Assembly: GCA_963823435.1 (NCBI GenBank)
Contig: CAWGLN010000001.1
Span: forward strand, 620,001-684,000
Length of the DNA stretch: 64,000 nt
Source: CAKZML01 sp963823435
GTDB taxonomy: Bacteria > Pseudomonadota > Gammaproteobacteria > Steroidobacterales > BM003
Direction: 5' to 3'
Position numbers and translations under genes: made by a program. The notes below the pieces were generated by a model. That model did no database searches, was not told the origin of the DNA, and saw nothing but the letters and a program-made list of their open reading frames with translations. Below are positions 44,927 through 53,369 of this stretch, piece by piece (within the stretch, counting starts at the first letter, position 1; each line of letters starts with the position of its first letter).

Positions 44927-45394
44927 ATGCGCACGGCCGACCAATGGTTTGACCTCTATACCGGAACCCACAAGCAACCATTCAACAGGTTGATTCATAG
45001 GATCTGCGCACCCATCGCGACCCTCGGCATAATCGGCCTGCTGTGGTCCCTGCCAACACCGGGCGCTTTCGAGAATATTTCCCCGGCTTTGAACTGGGGA
45101 TCGACGTTTATCATGGCCTCTATTGTCTACTATTTCCTCTTGTCCATCACATTGGGCCTGGGCATGGTCGCGTTACTACTGGGAATGGTGCTGGGAATCC
45201 ACTGGCTGGACGGCCTGTGGGTCCCGTTGTGGTTGTCCAGCCTGGGTCTGCTGACGGCCTCGTTCGCTGGAATGTATGCCGGCCACGCGGTCGAGGGTAA
45301 ACCGGCGCAGTTGCTGGCGGATGTACAACTGATCATGATCGCACCCGCCTTCCTCCTTGCGGGCATGTACAGACGCCTGGGCATTTCCTACTAG
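44927..45394 (+). CDS. DUF962/Mpo1-like membrane protein
   Basis: Small inner-membrane protein of 155 residues with four membrane helices. The start RTADQWFDLYTGTHKQPFNR followed by LIHRICAPIATLGIIGLLWS is typical of DUF962, whose yeast member Mpo1 is an iron-dependent dioxygenase acting on 2-hydroxy fatty acids. The conserved His residues (HKQPFNRLIH, GHAVEGKPAQLL) that bind iron in that protein can be seen. ATG 44927 with GAGAGGTAACC upstream. It is divergent from the OmpA lipoprotein gene. A role in fatty-acid alpha-oxidation is a family-level inference. Confidence 0.82.
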   Translation: MRTADQWFDLYTGTHKQPFNRLIHRICAPIATLGIIGLLWSLPTPGAFENISPALNWGSTFIMASIVYYFLLSITLGLGMVALLLGMVLGIHWLDGLWVPLWLSSLGLLTASFAGMYAGHAVEGKPAQLLADVQLIMIAPAFLLAGMYRRLGISY

Positions 45395-45493
45395 CCGGTC
45401 TCGCAGACACTGATTTACCCACCTTTTTGCGGTATTATCTCGCGCTCTTATAACCCGATAAACCGAGAGAGTCTCTGACTCAGGAGTGCCGGC

Positions 45494-46666
45494 ATGGCCC
45501 CCTCAAGCACTATCAACCCCATGGATTTCTTCAACCTGCGCTCGGAATTGAGCGAAGAAGAACAAATGGTCCAGGATTCCGTTGCCCGTATGGTCGACGA
45601 GAAAGTACTGCCGGTGATCCGCGAGTGCTTTGAAGAACACCGCTTCCCGGCGGAACTGGTGGCAGAGCTTGCCGACCTGGGCCTGCTGGGCAGTTCCATA
45701 GAAGGGTATGACTGCGCCGGTCTCAACGGTGTTTCCTATGGCCTGATTTGCCAGGAACTGGAGCGCGGGGATAGCGGCATACGCTCCTTCGTCTCGGTGC
45801 AATCCAGTCTGTGCATGTACCCGATACACGCCTTTGGCTCGGAAGAACAAAAGCAGCGCTGGTTGCCACCCATGGCCAGGGGCGAAGCCATAGGCTGTTT
45901 TGGACTGACCGAACCCCATGGCGGTTCAGATCCCTCCAACATGAAAACTCATGCAAAGCGTGACGGAAAAGACTGGATCATCAACGGCGCCAAGATGTGG
46001 ATTACCAACGGCACTGTGGCCGATATTGCCGTCGTGTGGGCGCAGACCGAAGAGGGTGTCCGCGGCTTCCTGGTGGAGAAAGGAACCCCTGGCTATGAAG
46101 CACCCGAGATCAAGCGCAAGTTCTCGCTCCGGGCCTCTGTCACCTCCAGCCAGTTCTTCGACAATGTTCGTGTGCCAGCGGAAAACATGTTGCCCGGCGT
46201 GGCCGGTCTGAAAGGCCCATTAAGTTGCCTGACCCAGGCTCGCTACGGCATTGCCTGGGGCGCCATTGGCGCGGCCCAGGCCTGTCTGGACGAAGTGTTG
46301 AAATACACCCAGGATCGCGTGCTGTTCGGTCGTCCCCTGAATCATACCCAGACCATCCAGATCCGTATGGCCGACATGAGTCGCCGGATTACCCTCGCCC
46401 AGATGCTGGCCTTGCGTCTGGGTCGTATGAAGGACGCAGGCACCATGCAGCCTTCGCATGTGTCCATGGCAAAGTGGAACAATGTGCGTATGGCGCTGGA
46501 CATCGCCCGCGATGCGCGCGACATCCTTGGCGGCGCAGGCATCAGTGCCGAATATGTACCCATACGTCACGCCCTGAACCTTGAGAGCGTGATCACTTAC
46601 GAGGGTACGGAGACAGTGCACCAGTTGGTTATCGGCAAAGAACTTACCGGGCACAACGCATTCTGA
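45494..46666 (+). CDS. gcdH: Glutaryl-CoA dehydrogenase
   Basis: FAD-dependent acyl-CoA dehydrogenase of the glutaryl-CoA type, which oxidises and decarboxylates glutaryl-CoA to crotonyl-CoA in lysine and tryptophan breakdown. 390 residues, intact. Marks: DSGIRSFVSVQSSLCMYPIH, GCFGLTEPHGGSDPSNM, ITNGTVADIAVVWA, RKFSLRASVTSSQFFDNVRV, the Arg/Ser that bind the glutaryl end (LTQARYGIAWGAIGAAQACL), and the catalytic Glu in ESVITYEGTETVHQLVIGKE. The chain is that of GcdH and not of short-chain enzymes. It is followed after 31 bases by the MATE gene on the same strand; no electron-transfer flavoprotein is nearby. Confidence 0.92.
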   Translation: MAPSSTINPMDFFNLRSELSEEEQMVQDSVARMVDEKVLPVIRECFEEHRFPAELVAELADLGLLGSSIEGYDCAGLNGVSYGLICQELERGDSGIRSFVSVQSSLCMYPIHAFGSEEQKQRWLPPMARGEAIGCFGLTEPHGGSDPSNMKTHAKRDGKDWIINGAKMWITNGTVADIAVVWAQTEEGVRGFLVEKGTPGYEAPEIKRKFSLRASVTSSQFFDNVRVPAENMLPGVAGLKGPLSCLTQARYGIAWGAIGAAQACLDEVLKYTQDRVLFGRPLNHTQTIQIRMADMSRRITLAQMLALRLGRMKDAGTMQPSHVSMAKWNNVRMALDIARDARDILGGAGISAEYVPIRHALNLESVITYEGTETVHQLVIGKELTGHNAF

Positions 46667-46697
46667 TAGCACACCCGCCCCCGGGGACGACCGCGGC

Positions 46698-48029
46698 ATG
46701 AACGCTTACTCGCATGGTCAGGTGGCCAGGATTGCCGCGCCCCTGATCATTTCCAATGCCACTGTGCCCCTGGTTGGCGCAGTAGACACCGCGGTGATGG
46801 GGCACCTGGATGCCCCCGAGTACCTGGGCGCGGTTGCCGTTGGCGCCGCCATTTTCAGCGTCCTGTATCTTGGCTTCAACTTTTTGCGCATGGGCACCAC
46901 CGGGCTAGCCGCCCAGGCCTTCGGCCGCTCACAGACCGCCGACATGCGAACCGTGCTTGCACAGGGATTGCTGTCCGCGGTAGCCCTCGGACTTCTGCTG
47001 ATCCTGCTGCAGCCGATCCTGGGTTCCTCGGGTCTGGCGCTGATTGGTGCAGAAGGTTTTGTGACGAAACTGGCGCAAACCTATTTCGACATACGCATAT
47101 GGAGCGCCCCGGCCACCCTGTCTAACTTCGTGCTCGTGGGTTGGTTTATTGGCATGCAAAACGGGCGCGCACCGTTATTGATGCTGCTGGTCACGACCGT
47201 AGTCAATACCTTGCTGGACCTGTTGTTCGTGCTGGGCATGGGCATGGAAACAGACGGCGTGGCGCTGGCCAGTGTCATCGCGGAATATACCGGCCTTGCA
47301 TGCGGGATACTCCTGCTTCGACCCCTGCTCAGGGCCAACCCCGGAGTCTGGCAGCGCCAGCAAGTCTTCAGCGTCACACGCTTTCGCAAGCTCTTGGTGG
47401 TCAACACCAACCTGATGATTCGCACCCTGGCCCTGATGTTTACCTTCGTTTTCATCACCGCCCAGGGAGCGCGTATGGGCCCCGCCATCCTGGCGGCCAA
47501 TGCTGTGCTCATGAATTTTCAGCACATTACCGCCTATGTTCTGGACGGACTCGCCAACGCCGCCGAGGCCCTGGTTGGCCGCGCGGTGGGCGAGGGCAGT
47601 GAAATCGGCCTGGACCAGGCGGTAAAGGTCTCCCTGCAATGGTCGGTCGCGGTGGCGGTGCTTTTTTCAGCGCTCTATCTGCTGACGGGCAGCGGTCTGA
47701 TCAGCCTGCTGACCGGACTGGAGGAAGTGCAGACCCTGGCCCTGCGTTATCTTCCGTGGATGATTCTGTCACCCCTGGTTTCGGTCTGGAGCTTCTTGTT
47801 CGATGGCGTGTACGTGGGCGCCACCCGCGCAAGGGAAATGCGCAACACCATGCTCTTCTCGACGCTGGCGGTATTCCTGCCAGTCTGGTTCATGTCTCGC
47901 GGCATGCTCAATCACGGTTTGTGGCTGTCGTTCACCCTGTTCATGGCGGCACGCGGCCTGAGCATGGCCTGGCTGTACCAGCGCATGCGCCGGAGCGGTA
48001 CCTTGCTGGGCACCGGGAATCCACAATAG
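46698..48029 (+). CDS. MATE-family multidrug/toxin exporter (DinF type)
   Basis: Twelve-helix cation-coupled exporter, 443 residues. The N-terminal half begins ARIAAPLIISNATVPLVGAV, with the conserved DTAVMGHLDAPEYLGAVAVG, and the second half starts near LLVVNTNLMIRTLALMFTFV. DTAVMGHL is typical of DinF-type MATE proteins; the Asp is likely the ion site. The C-terminus is short and basic (RMRRSGTLLG). It follows gcdH closely, so they may be cotranscribed, though no link in function is known. Substrate unknown. Confidence 0.9.
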   Translation: MNAYSHGQVARIAAPLIISNATVPLVGAVDTAVMGHLDAPEYLGAVAVGAAIFSVLYLGFNFLRMGTTGLAAQAFGRSQTADMRTVLAQGLLSAVALGLLLILLQPILGSSGLALIGAEGFVTKLAQTYFDIRIWSAPATLSNFVLVGWFIGMQNGRAPLLMLLVTTVVNTLLDLLFVLGMGMETDGVALASVIAEYTGLACGILLLRPLLRANPGVWQRQQVFSVTRFRKLLVVNTNLMIRTLALMFTFVFITAQGARMGPAILAANAVLMNFQHITAYVLDGLANAAEALVGRAVGEGSEIGLDQAVKVSLQWSVAVAVLFSALYLLTGSGLISLLTGLEEVQTLALRYLPWMILSPLVSVWSFLFDGVYVGATRAREMRNTMLFSTLAVFLPVWFMSRGMLNHGLWLSFTLFMAARGLSMAWLYQRMRRSGTLLGTGNPQ

Positions 48030-48179
48030 GCTCGCAGTCGCTTCAGATACAAAGAGCCCGCCTGCCGCCCTGCAGAACAGTCCTCCCGGCAAGCCGAATG
48101 CCCCGGTCATCAACGACCCGGGAATCCTGATTGTTCATGGGAACCGCAGGGAAATAGTTGCCCGGAAGTGGAAATTCAA

Positions 48180-48208
48180 CCGGGCGGGTCGACAGTCGGC
48201 CCGCCCGG
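48180..48208. terminator. Strong inverted repeat between convergent genes
   Basis: CCGGGCGGG-N11-CCCGCCCGG, a perfect 9-bp GC stem just past the stop of the minus-strand cytochrome gene and downstream of the MATE gene. There is no clear T-run on either side, so it may stop or stabilise transcripts without being a classic terminator. Confidence 0.55.
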
Positions 48209-48216
48209 TCAAGATA

Positions 48217-49632
48217 CTAGGGATTCAGAATCTTCAGAATATCGGAATCCACTTCTTCATCCGCGAGCAAGGTATGACAGGTGTCGCACTTGCGCGGAAT
48301 CTTGGCGCCCTCCTCGGACTTGTGCTTGCGGTCATGGCAACGGAAACACCCGGGCGTTTCCTGGTGGCCGCTATGATCCGGATAGGTACCCCAGTCGACT
48401 TTCATCGCGGGAAATACGTTGGAAGTATAAATCTCAACCAATTCTTCCCCGGCCATGGAAATCAATTCGGCCTGAGAACCTGCCAAGTCCGGATACTCGG
48501 CTGTATAAAACGCCTGGAGACTGACAGGAATATCTGTCCTGGCCTGATCATGACTCTCGTAACCGGCCTGCAGCAAGCGCATGGATTCGCGTTTGACGAA
48601 AGGCAGGCTGGGGTCGATTTCCATACTGGACATGGCGCTGTCGACTTCGTCATTGGGGAGTCTGTAACGATGTGATGGCCGGTTGTGGCAGTCCACGCAA
48701 TCCATCACCTTCCACTCCGGACTCTCTTCGCCCTCGGGTGCGGGATCGCCCTTGAATACCGTTACCGTGCCATCCGGTCTGGTCAGTTCGATGTCATAGA
48801 TATTTTCCCTGGACTCGTCTGAAAGATAGCGAATTTTCACGTCCGGGTTGACATGCCAGTGGATCCCGGAAGATTTCCGCCCGGCCAACCCACCTACCCT
48901 GAGTAATACCGAAGTCTGGCTTTGACTGTTGGTTTCGTCCTCGGCGTAAATCGTCCTTACCTTCAGCAAATCACCCACGAAGTTTGTTGGCCAATGGCAT
49001 TGCTCGCAGGTTTCCCGTGCGGGGCGCAGGTTATGGATAGGTGTGGGTATCGGCGTGGGATAGATATTCAGGGCCACCGCAATCAGCTGCCAGGAACCGG
49101 AAATCTTGGATTTTACGAACCAGTCGGCGCCCGGCCCAATATGGCAATCGGCACAGGCGACCCGCGCATGGGGCGAGCGCTGGTGCGCGACGTATTCGGG
49201 CTGCATCACCGTATGGCAAACGGTCCCGCAAAACGCGACCGAGTCCATGATGTGCACACCCTTGTAGGTGGCCGAACCCAGTACCACGACACTGAAGGTC
49301 GTAAAGACCAGGAACATGATCAGGTTCTTACGCACTCGCTCGTTATTCAGATCGAGTACCGGGAACAATGTATGTGCTTCCTCTCCCTCGGCAGCGGCAG
49401 CCGCCATACGCTTGCGCTCGCGGGAAATGCCAATGGGAATCAGAATCAGACCCGTTAACAGGAGCATGGGAAGCGCCACGAATGTGATCAAGCCCAGGTA
49501 CGCGCTGCCCTCGAAGCCCATCTGCTGAATAACGGCCAGCGTGATGATGAGCGTCGCACTTGCCACGGCCAGTGCTGTGCCGACCAAGCTGATGGTATTG
49601 CGCGTAAGCGCAGCTAAAAAATTGTTTGCCAT
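48217..49632 (-). CDS. Membrane-anchored six-haem cytochrome c, NapC/NirT-related, ImcH-like
   Basis: Inner-membrane multihaem cytochrome of about 471 residues. ATG 49632, with AGGGG 8 bases upstream. Three hydrophobic segments (about residues 12-35, 44-70 and 110-130) anchor it. Six haem motifs can be seen: a CX3CH motif (AFCGTVCHTVMQPEY), then CADCH, CEQCH, CVDCH, CFRCH and CDTCH. The core RSPHARVACADCHIGPGADW is typical of the NapC/NirT quinol-oxidising fold. The length and the C-terminal part (NVFPAMKVDWGTYPDHSGHQ, then GCFRCHDRKHKSEEGAKIPR) are closer to the ImcH group of Geobacter than to NapC. It lies directly downstream of the CbcL-like gene. It probably passes quinol electrons to periplasmic acceptors. 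The ImcH link is from memory of family features and needs a tree. Confidence 0.83.
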   Translation of the reverse strand: MANNFLAALTRNTISLVGTALAVASATLIITLAVIQQMGFEGSAYLGLITFVALPMLLLTGLILIPIGISRERKRMAAAAAEGEEAHTLFPVLDLNNERVRKNLIMFLVFTTFSVVVLGSATYKGVHIMDSVAFCGTVCHTVMQPEYVAHQRSPHARVACADCHIGPGADWFVKSKISGSWQLIAVALNIYPTPIPTPIHNLRPARETCEQCHWPTNFVGDLLKVRTIYAEDETNSQSQTSVLLRVGGLAGRKSSGIHWHVNPDVKIRYLSDESRENIYDIELTRPDGTVTVFKGDPAPEGEESPEWKVMDCVDCHNRPSHRYRLPNDEVDSAMSSMEIDPSLPFVKRESMRLLQAGYESHDQARTDIPVSLQAFYTAEYPDLAGSQAELISMAGEELVEIYTSNVFPAMKVDWGTYPDHSGHQETPGCFRCHDRKHKSEEGAKIPRKCDTCHTLLADEEVDSDILKILNP

Positions 49633-49744
49633 GAATGGCCCCTGTTTACTCAACGGTTGAATTGCGAAAACTTCTTGGTTTTATCAGTCGCAATCCGTTG
49701 CGTGATACTACCGCTTTTGTTGCAGTCTATCTCATGACGATGAC

Positions 49745-49779
49745 GGTTGCCTCTTCCCTTTGTACGGGAAAAGGCAACC
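49745..49779. repeat. Hairpin between the two multihaem genes
   Basis: GGTTGCCT and AGGCAACC, with inner TTCCC/GGGAA pairing, form a long stem in the 214-base gap between the two genes. No T-run follows on the minus strand. It could adjust relative mRNA levels or be a weak terminator. Confidence 0.5.
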
Positions 49780-49846
49780 GCTTTCGATCATCACGGTGAC
49801 GCTACAAAAAGCACCTTTGCCTTGTTCATATTCTAAGGCAACTCTC

Positions 49847-51811
49847 CTAGTGACTCAGTAGCGCCCAGAAAATAGCCACGGCAAGTGCCAAACCAATGGA
49901 CAGCGCCGTAAATCCGAAGAAATACACCCAGACCATCTCTTCCCTGGTCGGCGGTTCACACAGGGCCTTTTCCAGGGTTCCATTCTCAACCCTGCGCTGG
50001 TACTCCAGCGGACGTTCTTCCTTGAATTTCTCCAGCGGCATTCTGCCGGTAAACACCACCGGATCCATGGGGAAGCTCTCCGGTCTCAGGTGCGTGTGGA
50101 AGAAGTGGAAGACGAAGATAAAGCCGGTCGCGAGCAAGGCTTCGTCGCTATGCACGATATACGCCGCGTTGATTGTCCAGCCAGGGAGGAAGGCGGTAAA
50201 GGTGGCCGGTATCCAGAGCATCAGACCAGACAGACCGATGATGATGATTCCCCAGAATACTGCCAGGTAGTCGAATTTCTCCCAGTAGGTCCAGCGATCT
50301 CCCTGTGGACGCGGGCCCAGGTACACGAAGTACCGAAGGTTGGCCCACATGTCCTTGACGTCCTGTAACTGGGGAACCATGGAGTCCGGGCCCCAGAACA
50401 GGTACTTGCGCTCGCCTCTGATAAATCTCTTGATCAGGTGTCCAAAGTGGAAGAACGCGTAGCCAAAGGTGCCAATAGCCGCCGCCCTGTGCAGGAACCT
50501 GGCCGAGTCTATGCCACCCAGGAAGTTCATCAGCGACTGCGCCCAGGGCGCACTGTCGAACTTCAATGGCAGACCGGTCAACGCCAGGGTCAGGAAGGTA
50601 AGCACAATCACTATATGCATGGCGATATACAGCCCGCGGAAGCGTCGTACGTACTGCCCTTTCTGCAAGCTGTTGCCATTATTGCCGTACTCGCCCCGCA
50701 TCGCGCCGACTGCCGCTCTTTGCAGCCACAGCAGATCATGGATGCCGAAGAAGGCGAAAACGCCGATCAACAAGGACATCATGAACACGTAGATATAGTA
50801 GACATACGCATTGTCAGTTGGATCGGTGGGGTCGTTATGCATGTCTATCTGCAGGAAAGCTGCCGGGACTTCGCCATGGCACTGCCCGCAGGTCGCGGCC
50901 CGGTTGTCCGGGTGGATGCTGGACAGGGGATTGTCCACGCCCAGGTTTTTGTGAGGTGTATGACAATCCGCGCAGGTGGCCGACGCGACCAGACCCAGGT
51001 TGGTGAATTTGCCGTGGAAGCCGCCGCGGTAGGAAGAGTACAACTCGCCGTGACAATCTCCGCATTGATCAGGAAAACCCAGTCTTGTGCCGTCACTCAC
51101 CGGATCGCTAATCGCATGCGAGGCATGACAGGTACTGCAAACCGGACCCTTGGGATCGCCATTCTTCCATGCCGTGCCATGATCGCTTTGATCCTGCCAG
51201 ATATTCAGCACACCCTCGTGGCACTCGCCACAGGTTTCCGGCGAATGCTCATGGGAGGTAGACGCCTTGGTGTCATGCACCGGAAGAATCTTGTGGCTCC
51301 CGTGGCAGTTGCTGCAGCTGGGCGCCACGTTAAGACCGCTGAGAAGCAGGCCCCTGCCATGCACGCTGTCGACATAGCCTTGCACCAGTTCCGCCGGCTG
51401 GTTATGGCAGCCGCCGCACACCGTAACCTGGTTGGTCGGACTCATGGTCGATAAGGATGAACGACCCAGCTTGCCTACCACGTGACCCTTGTCGTGGCAG
51501 TCCTGGCAACCCGCGGCATCCTTGTGCACACTTTTCGCCAGGTTACGGCCAGCCATGCCATGGCACTGTGCACAAATCTTGTCGCCGGACAGTTCAGCCA
51601 GTTGCTCTACCTTGTGACGCTTGGACGTGACATTGGTATGACAGTCCTGGCACTCGAGGCCAACATGCGCCGTCGAGATCACCGCCACCTCGTCGTGGCA
51701 CATGGCGCAATTGATCTTTTCCTGGGCAAGGGCCGTTGTAGCTGTCGCCGCAAGAATCAGCGAGGCCAAGACAAGAGCCAGCCGTCTGACAGAGGAAGGT
51801 GATGTCGTCAT
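49847..51811 (-). CDS. Eleven-haem cytochrome c fused to a b-type membrane cytochrome, CbcL-like
   Basis: 654-residue respiratory protein, intact. Signal peptide at residues 1-30, then eleven CXXCH motifs between residues 35 and 312 (CAMCH, CQDCH, CAQCH, CQDCH, CGGCH, CSNCH, CGECH, CSTCH, CGDCH, CADCH, CGQCH) in the periplasm. From about residue 335 there are five or six membrane helices of the cytochrome b561/formate dehydrogenase gamma-subunit type, with His ligands in GLYIAMHIVIVLTFLTLALT, FLHRAAAIGTFGYAFFHFGH and FVFHFFHTHLRPE. This c-plus-b layout is that of CbcL of Geobacter, a quinol oxidoreductase for low-potential metal reduction. It is followed on the same strand by the ImcH-like gene after 214 bases. 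No FNR box was found upstream. Confidence 0.87.
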   Translation of the reverse strand: MTTSPSSVRRLALVLASLILAATATTALAQEKINCAMCHDEVAVISTAHVGLECQDCHTNVTSKRHKVEQLAELSGDKICAQCHGMAGRNLAKSVHKDAAGCQDCHDKGHVVGKLGRSSLSTMSPTNQVTVCGGCHNQPAELVQGYVDSVHGRGLLLSGLNVAPSCSNCHGSHKILPVHDTKASTSHEHSPETCGECHEGVLNIWQDQSDHGTAWKNGDPKGPVCSTCHASHAISDPVSDGTRLGFPDQCGDCHGELYSSYRGGFHGKFTNLGLVASATCADCHTPHKNLGVDNPLSSIHPDNRAATCGQCHGEVPAAFLQIDMHNDPTDPTDNAYVYYIYVFMMSLLIGVFAFFGIHDLLWLQRAAVGAMRGEYGNNGNSLQKGQYVRRFRGLYIAMHIVIVLTFLTLALTGLPLKFDSAPWAQSLMNFLGGIDSARFLHRAAAIGTFGYAFFHFGHLIKRFIRGERKYLFWGPDSMVPQLQDVKDMWANLRYFVYLGPRPQGDRWTYWEKFDYLAVFWGIIIIGLSGLMLWIPATFTAFLPGWTINAAYIVHSDEALLATGFIFVFHFFHTHLRPESFPMDPVVFTGRMPLEKFKEERPLEYQRRVENGTLEKALCEPPTREEMVWVYFFGFTALSIGLALAVAIFWALLSH

Positions 51812-52663
51812 GTGTGTTGTCCGTCCGTTAATCCCGTTACACGCATTTACTCATTGGAAATGCTCGCCACTTCCTATGACGTAGGGTCGGCTGGTGCGAG
51901 GCTGTTCGCTTGCCAGTATTCTGGTCGTCGAAGTCTGTTGTAGTACCAAGGTGATCTCTTTTTAGTCCGATCGCGGTCCCTGCATGGTCAACCATGCGCC
52001 AGGAGCGATCTCAGCCCCGTTCACAGGGCTCTTTTTAGGCCAGACAACTATCTGTAACAACTAGGGTTTTCCGAAGGGATCTAGCGCGGATGTGCAGTGC
52101 ACAAATATCAGGTCTCGCCCCGCCACCGGCAGACATGCCGCGGCACGATCACAAGACCCTGAAATCTCAGACCTAAGCCCTTGCAAACACTGGGTTTCGA
52201 GCGCGAATGAGCAAACAAACCATGTCCGTTTAGAAGGCCGTCAAACTACCCCGGGATTGGACTCATTCGATGGCGACAGGTAGCTTGCAGGCTTGTTTTT
52301 CGGCGGTCTGCGCAGACTTAATCGGCAGCCCTGACCCTTCGCCTCGCTCGGGCTGCGCTCCCGGACCAGTGCCTGCTGACTGTCCGGGACTGCCAGTCAG
52401 CGCCCTGGGCCGGCTGATCACAGCTGCGTTTCTGGTGCCATGGCACCTGCCTGGGCGCCGTTCGTGTGGTAAATCTTCGGTTTGATAGAGCTCATGCCCC
52501 TGCTCCTGTAGCGGTACGGTTCGAAACAACAGCCATTTCAACCGCCCGTCATGGCCAAAAATCGCTCTCGCGGGGGCATACTGAGGGCGAATCATGGCAA
52601 ATTAATGACAATCGCCGATTCCTGGCCACCGGCGATTATTTGCATGCTATGTTTTGACTCACC
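51812..52663. other. 850-base intergenic region, mostly unassigned
   Basis: Divergent gap between the CbcL-like gene and the sortase-type regulator gene. I see no conserved protein in any frame. The one structured part is at about 51965-52036 and is listed separately. From 52270 to 52640 the sequence is GC-rich, with short frames that match nothing I know. Confidence 0.5.
51965..52036 (+). ncRNA. Possible structured RNA ending in a terminator
   Basis: GATCGC (51969-51974) pairs with GCGATC (52005-52010). Inside, GCATGGT (51982-51988) pairs with ACCATGC (51991-51997). It is followed by AGCCC-N8-GGGCT and TTTTT (52013-52036), a terminator-like hairpin on the plus strand. CTCTTTTTAG occurs just before and again after the fold. 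It may be a small RNA or the end of an untranslated transcript. No known RNA family is recognised. Confidence 0.35.
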
Positions 52664-53369
52664 ATGAAACGCACCATTGCCATCGTCGAGGACGAGCCCG
52701 CCCTGCGTGAGAATTACGCCGAGGCTTTCAGACGCCAGGGATACCGGGTCAGCACCTACCCCGACCGGCCACAGGCGCTGTCGGCGTTTGAGTCCAGGCT
52801 GCCTGACCTGGTCATTATCGACGTGGGCCTGGGGGACGAGCCCGAGGGCGGTTTCGACCTCTGCCGCGAGCTGCGCACCCGCGCAGCCGATTTGCCGATC
52901 ATTTTCCTCACGGCCCTGGACAGCGAGCTGGACGCCATTTCGGGTTTGCGCCTGGGCGCCGATGACTACCTGACCAAGGACATCAGCCTGGCCCACCTGA
53001 TCGCCAGGGTGGTCGCCCTTTTCAGACGACTGGATGCGCATGCGTTCGGCGGCCGAGCAGACCCAGCTGCTACGACGCGGTGGACTGGAAATGGATATGG
53101 AGCGCATGAGCGCACGCTGGCGCGAGCAGACCCTGGGCCTGACCCTCACGGAATTCTGGCTGGTGCACGCGCTGGCCCGGCGACCGGGACATGTGAAGAA
53201 CCGGCAACAGCTGATGGATGCCGCCAATGTCGTGCTGGACGACAGCACCATCACCTCTCACATCAAGAGGCTCAGGCGAAAGTTCCAGGAACTGGATCCC
53301 GGGTTCAATGCCATCGAAACCGTGTACGGCATGGGCTATCGATGGACGGAGGACAGTTCCGCCCCGTGA
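52664..53369 (+). CDS. pdsR: Response regulator of the proteobacterial dedicated sortase system, one frameshift
   Basis: OmpR-type regulator of the group found beside the marine-type sortase of Proteobacteria. Receiver: IAIVEDEPALRENYAEAFRR, phospho-Asp in LVIIDVGLGDEPEGGFDLC, PIIFLTALDSELDAISGLRL and DDYLTKDISLAHL, where the usual conserved Lys-Pro is Lys-Asp. The frame changes near 53040, then the winged helix: LTLTEFWLVHALARRPGHVK, MDAANVVLDDSTITSHIKRL and IETVYGMGYRW, all typical of this group. The joined length of about 235 residues is normal. ATG 52664. Its TGA overlaps the GTG of the kinase gene. The sortase and its target protein, normally adjacent, are not here. Confidence 0.85.

Noticed and set aside
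50438..51454. 338-codon plus-strand frame
   Set aside because: Antisense to the eleven-haem cytochrome, whose regular CXXCH spacing leaves no doubt about the coding strand.
51812..52663. tRNA or rRNA gene in the large gap
   Set aside because: No cloverleaf with a TTCGANTC-type arm or rRNA core sequence is visible.
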